Shown here piece after piece: positions 60,491-64,000 of a DNA stretch of 64,000 nucleotides. This DNA is from Streptomyces alanosinicus (GTDB lineage Bacteria; Actinomycetota; Actinomycetes; Streptomycetales; Streptomycetaceae), in assembly GCF_014650595.1 (NCBI RefSeq), contig NZ_BMVG01000007.1, forward strand, positions 62,001-126,000, read 5' to 3'. The notes under the pieces are model-generated. The model made no database searches. It was not told where the DNA came from and saw only the letters and a program-made list of their open reading frames with translations. The position numbers and the translations under genes were made by a program. Position 1 is the first letter of the stretch. Every line of letters begins with the position of its first letter.

Positions 60491-61858
60491 CTACTCGGAA
60501 GCCGTCACCCGCCCCCGCTGCCCCACCAGCACCAGTACCCCCACGGCCAGCCACACCGCCCCCACCACCTGCGCCACACCGCTCGCCGCCACGATCACCG
60601 CGACCGTGATCACCGCCCCCGCCCCCGGCACCAGCACATGCCGCCACCAGCTCGGCCGCCCGCCCCGCCGCCGTACCGCGAAATGGCCCACCACGCTCGC
60701 GTGCAGCAGCGTGAACGCCGTCAGCGCGCCGATGTCGACGACCGAGACGAGCTTGTCCAGGCCGTCGTCCCGGCGCGCCGCCCACCCCGCCGCGACCAGC
60801 GTGATCACCGCCGAGCACAGCAGCGCGACCCGCGGCACGCCCGCATCCGTGCGGGCCAGGGCGCGCGGCAGCCGGCGGCCGCGGCCCATCGCGAACAGCA
60901 GCCGCCCCGCCGCCGCCTGACCGGCCAGCGCCGCGAACGCCGCCCCGACCGCCTTGCTCACGGCCACCAGATCGTGCAGCCAGCCCCCGACCGAGACGTC
61001 CACGGCGTCGTAGAACGCCGAGCCCTGCTTGCCGGGCTCGGCGGCCAGCCGCGCGGACGTCGTCGGCTCCAGCAGCGCCACCAGATACGTCTGCGCCACG
61101 AACAGCGCACCCGCCAGCGCAAGGCAGCACAGCAGCGCCCGCGCCACCTTCGCCGAACCCCCGGTGACCTCCTCGGCGAACGACGCGATCGCGTCGAAGC
61201 CCAGATACGACAGCACCGCCACCGACACCGCGCCGAGCACCGCCGCGAGCGCGAAGGGGCCCTGTGTGCGGTCTCCCGACAGCGGCGACCACAGTCCCCG
61301 GTGCGCCCCGTCCCGCGCCAGCACCACGAGCGCCGCCACCACGAACACCAGCAGGACGACGATCTCCATGGCCAGGACGAGGAAACCCACGAGCGCCGCC
61401 GCCCGTACGCCCCACAGGTTCAGCAGAGTCGTCACGCCGACGGCCAGCGTGGTCCACACCCACCGGGACACCTGCGGGACCAGCGCGTTCATCGCGATCC
61501 CGGAGAAGAGATAGGCCACCGCCGGGATCAGGACGTAGTCCAGCATCGCCATCCAGCCCGCGATGAACCCGGCGTCCTCGCCGAGCCCCACGCGCGCGTA
61601 GGCGAACACCGAACCGGCCTGCGGTACCACCCGCACCATCTGCGCATAACTGAATGCGGTGAACCCCATGGCGACCGTGGCCACCACGTACACCAGCGCC
61701 ACCGCGCCGTGCGACGTCGCGTCGAGCGTGCCGAAGACGCCGACCGGCGCCATGGGGGCGATGAAGAGAAGCCCGTAGACCACGAGGTCGCGGAAGCCGA
61801 GGTTGCGCCGCAGCCTCTGGTGCTCATCCGTCGAGGCCGTGGTCTCCGTGCCGGACAT
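60491..61858 (-). CDS. APC superfamily amino acid permease
   Basis: 455 aa from the ATG at 61856-61858, about 12 membrane helices. The first APC motif (FRDLVVYGLLFIAPMAPVGVFG) contains the unwound substrate helix, and the sixth (LSYLGFDAIASFAEEV) is typical of amino acid/polyamine permeases. The substrate is unknown. It is divergent from ispH. Confidence 0.9.
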   Translation of the reverse strand: MSGTETTASTDEHQRLRRNLGFRDLVVYGLLFIAPMAPVGVFGTLDATSHGAVALVYVVATVAMGFTAFSYAQMVRVVPQAGSVFAYARVGLGEDAGFIAGWMAMLDYVLIPAVAYLFSGIAMNALVPQVSRWVWTTLAVGVTTLLNLWGVRAAALVGFLVLAMEIVVLLVFVVAALVVLARDGAHRGLWSPLSGDRTQGPFALAAVLGAVSVAVLSYLGFDAIASFAEEVTGGSAKVARALLCCLALAGALFVAQTYLVALLEPTTSARLAAEPGKQGSAFYDAVDVSVGGWLHDLVAVSKAVGAAFAALAGQAAAGRLLFAMGRGRRLPRALARTDAGVPRVALLCSAVITLVAAGWAARRDDGLDKLVSVVDIGALTAFTLLHASVVGHFAVRRRGGRPSWWRHVLVPGAGAVITVAVIVAASGVAQVVGAVWLAVGVLVLVGQRGRVTASE

Positions 61859-61919
61859 GACACCCAGTGTTCCCCGCACGGCACCGGGGACGCGATCCCG
61901 GCGCCGCCGAACGCACCCT

Positions 61920-61925
61920 TACGAT
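61920..61925 (+). promoter_or_regulatory. -10 box TACGAT for leaderless ispH
   Basis: TACGAT ends 7 nt before the ATG at 61933. No ribosome binding site lies between, so the transcript probably starts at or next to the start codon. Confidence 0.5.
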
Positions 61926-61932
61926 GGGACGC

Positions 61933-62940
61933 ATGACCGCTTCGCCTGGCCGCCGTGTCCTGCTCGCCGCCCCCCGGGGCTACTGCGCCGGTGTGGACCG
62001 CGCCGTCATCGCCGTCGAGAAGGCCCTGGAACAGTACGGGGCCCCGATCTACGTCCGGCACGAGATCGTCCACAACAAGTACGTGGTGCAGACCCTGGAG
62101 AAGAAGGGCGCCGTCTTCGTCGAACGGACCGAGGAGGTGCCGCCGGGCAACATCGTCATGTTCTCGGCACACGGCGTCGCCCCGGTCGTGCACGAGGAGG
62201 CCGCGCAGGGCCGCCTCGCCACCATCGACGCCACCTGCCCCCTGGTCACCAAGGTCCACAAGGAAGCCGTCCGCTACGCCAAGGAGGACTACGACATCCT
62301 CCTGATCGGCCACGAGGGCCACGAGGAGGTCATCGGCACCTCCGGCGAGGCCCCCGAGCACATCCAGCTCGTCGACGGCCCCGAGGACGTCGCCAAGGTC
62401 GAGGTCCGCGACCCCTCGAAGGTCGTGTGGCTGTCGCAGACCACCCTGTCCGTCGACGAGACCATGGAGACCGTCGACGCCCTGAAGACGAAGTTCCCCG
62501 GTCTCGTCTCCCCGCCCAGCGACGACATCTGCTACGCCACGCAGAACCGCCAGCTCGCCGTGAAGCAGATGGGCGCCGAGGCCGAACTGGTCATCGTCGT
62601 CGGCTCGCGCAACTCCTCCAACTCCAAGCGGCTCGTCGAGGTCGCCAAGCTCGCCGGCGCCCGCGAGGCCTACCTCGTGGACTTCGCCGACGAGATCGAC
62701 GAGGCCTGGCTGGAGGGTGTGACGACCGTCGGCGTCACCTCCGGCGCCTCCGTCCCGGAGGTCCTGGTCGAGCAGGTGCTCCAGTGGCTGGGCGAGCGCG
62801 GCTACGGCGACGTGGAGATCGTCAAGGCGGCCGAGGAGTCCATCGTCTTCTCGCTGCCCAAGGAGCTGCGCCGCGATCTGCGCGACGAGGCGGCCGCCCT
62901 GGCCGCCGAGCGCGGCGGCAGCGGCCCTTCCGGGGAGTGA
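61933..62940 (+). CDS. ispH: 4-hydroxy-3-methylbut-2-enyl diphosphate reductase
   Basis: 335 aa. The three cluster Cys are visible in [11 protein letters not shown] (about residue 19), [13 protein letters not shown] (about 103) and [11 protein letters not shown] (about 200), with [14 protein letters not shown]. It makes IPP and DMAPP in the MEP pathway. An in-frame ATG at 61924 would add three residues. Confidence 0.96.
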   Translation: MTASPGRRVLLAAPRGYCAGVDRAVIAVEKALEQYGAPIYVRHEIVHNKYVVQTLEKKGAVFVERTEEVPPGNIVMFSAHGVAPVVHEEAAQGRLATIDATCPLVTKVHKEAVRYAKEDYDILLIGHEGHEEVIGTSGEAPEHIQLVDGPEDVAKVEVRDPSKVVWLSQTTLSVDETMETVDALKTKFPGLVSPPSDDICYATQNRQLAVKQMGAEAELVIVVGSRNSSNSKRLVEVAKLAGAREAYLVDFADEIDEAWLEGVTTVGVTSGASVPEVLVEQVLQWLGERGYGDVEIVKAAEESIVFSLPKELRRDLRDEAAALAAERGGSGPSGE

Positions 62941-62957
62941 CTGTCAGTCCCGCGTCG

Positions 62958-62963
62958 TAACGT
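62958..62963 (+). promoter_or_regulatory. -10 box TAACGT for leaderless ppgK
   Basis: TAACGT ends 6 nt before the ppgK ATG, with no Shine-Dalgarno in between. This is the same arrangement as ispH. Confidence 0.45.
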
Positions 62964-62969
62964 AGTGCC

Positions 62970-63716
62970 ATGCAGATCTTCGGCGTGGACATCGGCGGAT
63001 CCGGGATCAAGGGCGCCCCAGTGGACCTGGACAAGGGCGATCTGGCTCAGGAGCGCTGCAAGGTGCTCACCCCCCACCCGGCGACACCGGACGGTGTGGC
63101 CGACGGCGTGAAGCAGGTCGTGGACCACTTCGGCTGGACCGGCCCGGTCGGGCTGACCTTCCCCGGAGTGGTCACGGGCGGCGCCGTGATCCGCACAGCG
63201 GCGAACGTCGACCCGAGCTGGGTCGACACGGACGCGCGCGCGTTGTTCACCGGCCGGCTGGGCGGCCTGCCGGTGGTCGTCCTGAACGACGCGGACGCGG
63301 CGGGCGTCGCCGAGATGCAGTTCGGCGCCGGCCGGGACCGCAGGGGCACGGTCATCCTGCTCACCTTCGGCACCGGCATCGGAAGCGCCGTCTTCGTGGA
63401 CGGCGTCCTCGTCCCGAACACGGAACTGGGCCACCTGGAGCTGAACGGCCACGACGCCGAGAAGCGCGCCTCCAGCAAGGCCAAGGAGGACCACGACCTG
63501 AGCTGGGAACACTGGGCGCAGCGCGTCCAGAAGTATCTGGCGCATGTGGAGATGCTGTTCTCGCCCGAGCTGTTCATCATCGGCGGCGGCGTCAGCCGCA
63601 AGGCCGACAAGTTCCTGCACTTCCTCGACGACATCAAGGCCGAGATCGTCCCCGCGCAGCTGCAGAACAACGCGGGGATCGTGGGAGCGGCGATGAGAGC
63701 CGCCCAGCTGGCATAG
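62970..63716 (+). CDS. ppgK: Polyphosphate glucokinase (ROK fold)
   Basis: 248 aa. The phosphate loops FGVDIGGSGIKGAPVDL and LLTFGTGIGSAVFVDG, the catalytic Asp in VVLNDADAAG, and the C-terminal LFIIGGGVSRKADKFL are typical of PpgK. It phosphorylates glucose with polyphosphate or ATP. It is 29 nt after ispH. Confidence 0.95.
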   Translation: MQIFGVDIGGSGIKGAPVDLDKGDLAQERCKVLTPHPATPDGVADGVKQVVDHFGWTGPVGLTFPGVVTGGAVIRTAANVDPSWVDTDARALFTGRLGGLPVVVLNDADAAGVAEMQFGAGRDRRGTVILLTFGTGIGSAVFVDGVLVPNTELGHLELNGHDAEKRASSKAKEDHDLSWEHWAQRVQKYLAHVEMLFSPELFIIGGGVSRKADKFLHFLDDIKAEIVPAQLQNNAGIVGAAMRAAQLA

Positions 63717-63767
63717 ACCACCAGCCCTCCAGGGCGCGGCCGCCACGCGGGCGCCCGGGTCCGGCGT

Positions 63768-64000
63768 TCAGGTGCGGCGCCGGCGCGCCCGTACCCACTG
63801 CGCCCGGCGTACGAGCCCGATCACTCCGGCGAGCAGCGTCCCGAGGTACAGCCAGCCGGCCTGGGTGGCGAGCCCGGTGAACAGCCCCATCAGCCGGCCG
63901 AGCAGCCCGCCCTGGCCGTCCACGGCGGGCACCAGACCCACGGCGAACGCGATCGGTACGACGACGGGGGCGGTCAGCACGTCCCCGGCCCGCACCCACA
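63768..64000 (-). CDS. DUF6542-like membrane protein (partial, runs off right edge)
   Basis: Only the last 77 codons are in the window. Two hydrophobic segments (LTAPVVVPIAFAVGLV and LATQAGWLYLGTLLAGVIGLV) precede a basic C-terminus (RRAQWVRARRRRT). WVRAGDVLTAPVVVPIAFAVG matches what I remember of the DUF6542 proteins beside ispH/ppgK in Streptomyces. The frame continues past the edge, so the GTG at 63993-63995 should not be taken as the start. Confidence 0.7.
   Translation of the reverse strand, partial: WVRAGDVLTAPVVVPIAFAVGLVPAVDGQGGLLGRLMGLFTGLATQAGWLYLGTLLAGVIGLVRRAQWVRARRRRT

Noticed and set aside
1-64000. tRNA, rRNA, CRISPR, prophage or insertion-sequence transposase genes
   Set aside because: None seen. 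All sizeable gaps were read and contain only hairpins, repeats and promoter-like elements.

Overview
The window is chromosomal DNA of a high-GC actinomycete, almost certainly a Streptomyces. The evidence is very strong G/C bias at third codon positions, GTG starts, leaderless genes, ATGA/GTGA-coupled operons, a rare TTA codon placed in a regulator, a WhiB-like protein and paired DasR-type sites before a chitinase. From memory, the right half (uppS-phoH-SLT-AI-2E-ahpD/ahpC/oxyR ... PBP-RsbU-fumC-fumarase I-wblI-glpX-xseAB-ispH-ppgK) follows the core gene order of S. coelicolor around SCO5018-SCO5060. I see no prophage, CRISPR array, rRNA or tRNA.

Region by region. (1) 1-4337 is a tightly coupled minus-strand operon of two extracytoplasmic binding proteins (one fused to a VWA domain), a TelA-like protein and a small membrane protein. 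It has no transporter genes and its job is not obvious. (2) 4400-8748 holds a small orphan gene with an inverted repeat upstream, alaA, a Pro/Thr-rich membrane protein, a DUF1707 protein and a secreted trypsin-like protease. (3) 8755-13989 is a divergent D-amino-acid catabolic locus (N-acyl-D-amino-acid deacylase, D-serine-dehydratase-like enzyme, PfkB kinase, IclR regulator, RidA) around a perfect 25-bp operator-like palindrome. (4) 14844-16568 is a three-domain GH18 chitinase under two DasR-like boxes.

(5) 16878-28174 is a Tad/Flp pilus locus: a zinc-ribbon protein, CpaB, TadZ, two TadE, TadA, TadB, TadC, a histidine kinase and response regulator, Flp pilin, a TadG-like protein, a lipoprotein and an OmpA-domain protein, followed by a convergent DUF192 gene. 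The kinase carries a 12-bp minisatellite in its N-terminal extension. The response regulator has a TTA codon, which links the locus to bldA, and lacks the conserved receiver lysine. No prepilin peptidase is visible.

(6) 28638-35382 holds an LLM oxidoreductase, a DinB protein and a methyltransferase. After these come three long intergenic regions rich in RNA structure, upstream of uppS, phoH and a secreted transglycosylase. (7) 35524-46650 holds an AI-2E-type exporter, the peroxide module ahpC-ahpD/oxyR, a PadR-controlled ABC exporter, an SPFH/ribbon-helix-helix pair and a class A PBP. (8) 46746-64000 holds a GAF/PP2C/ATPase phosphatase, DUF402, two unrelated fumarases around a secreted SGNH/lectin esterase, DUF1707, WblI, GlpX, DUF4245, a nitroreductase, XseAB, a MITE-like palindrome, an APC permease, IspH, polyphosphate glucokinase and the edge of a DUF6542-like membrane protein.

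The window combines central metabolism (AlaA, fumarases, GlpX, PpgK, IspH, UppS), cell-surface and wall functions (Tad pilus, SLT, PBP, chitinase) and oxidative-stress defence (AhpCD/OxyR, RidA).
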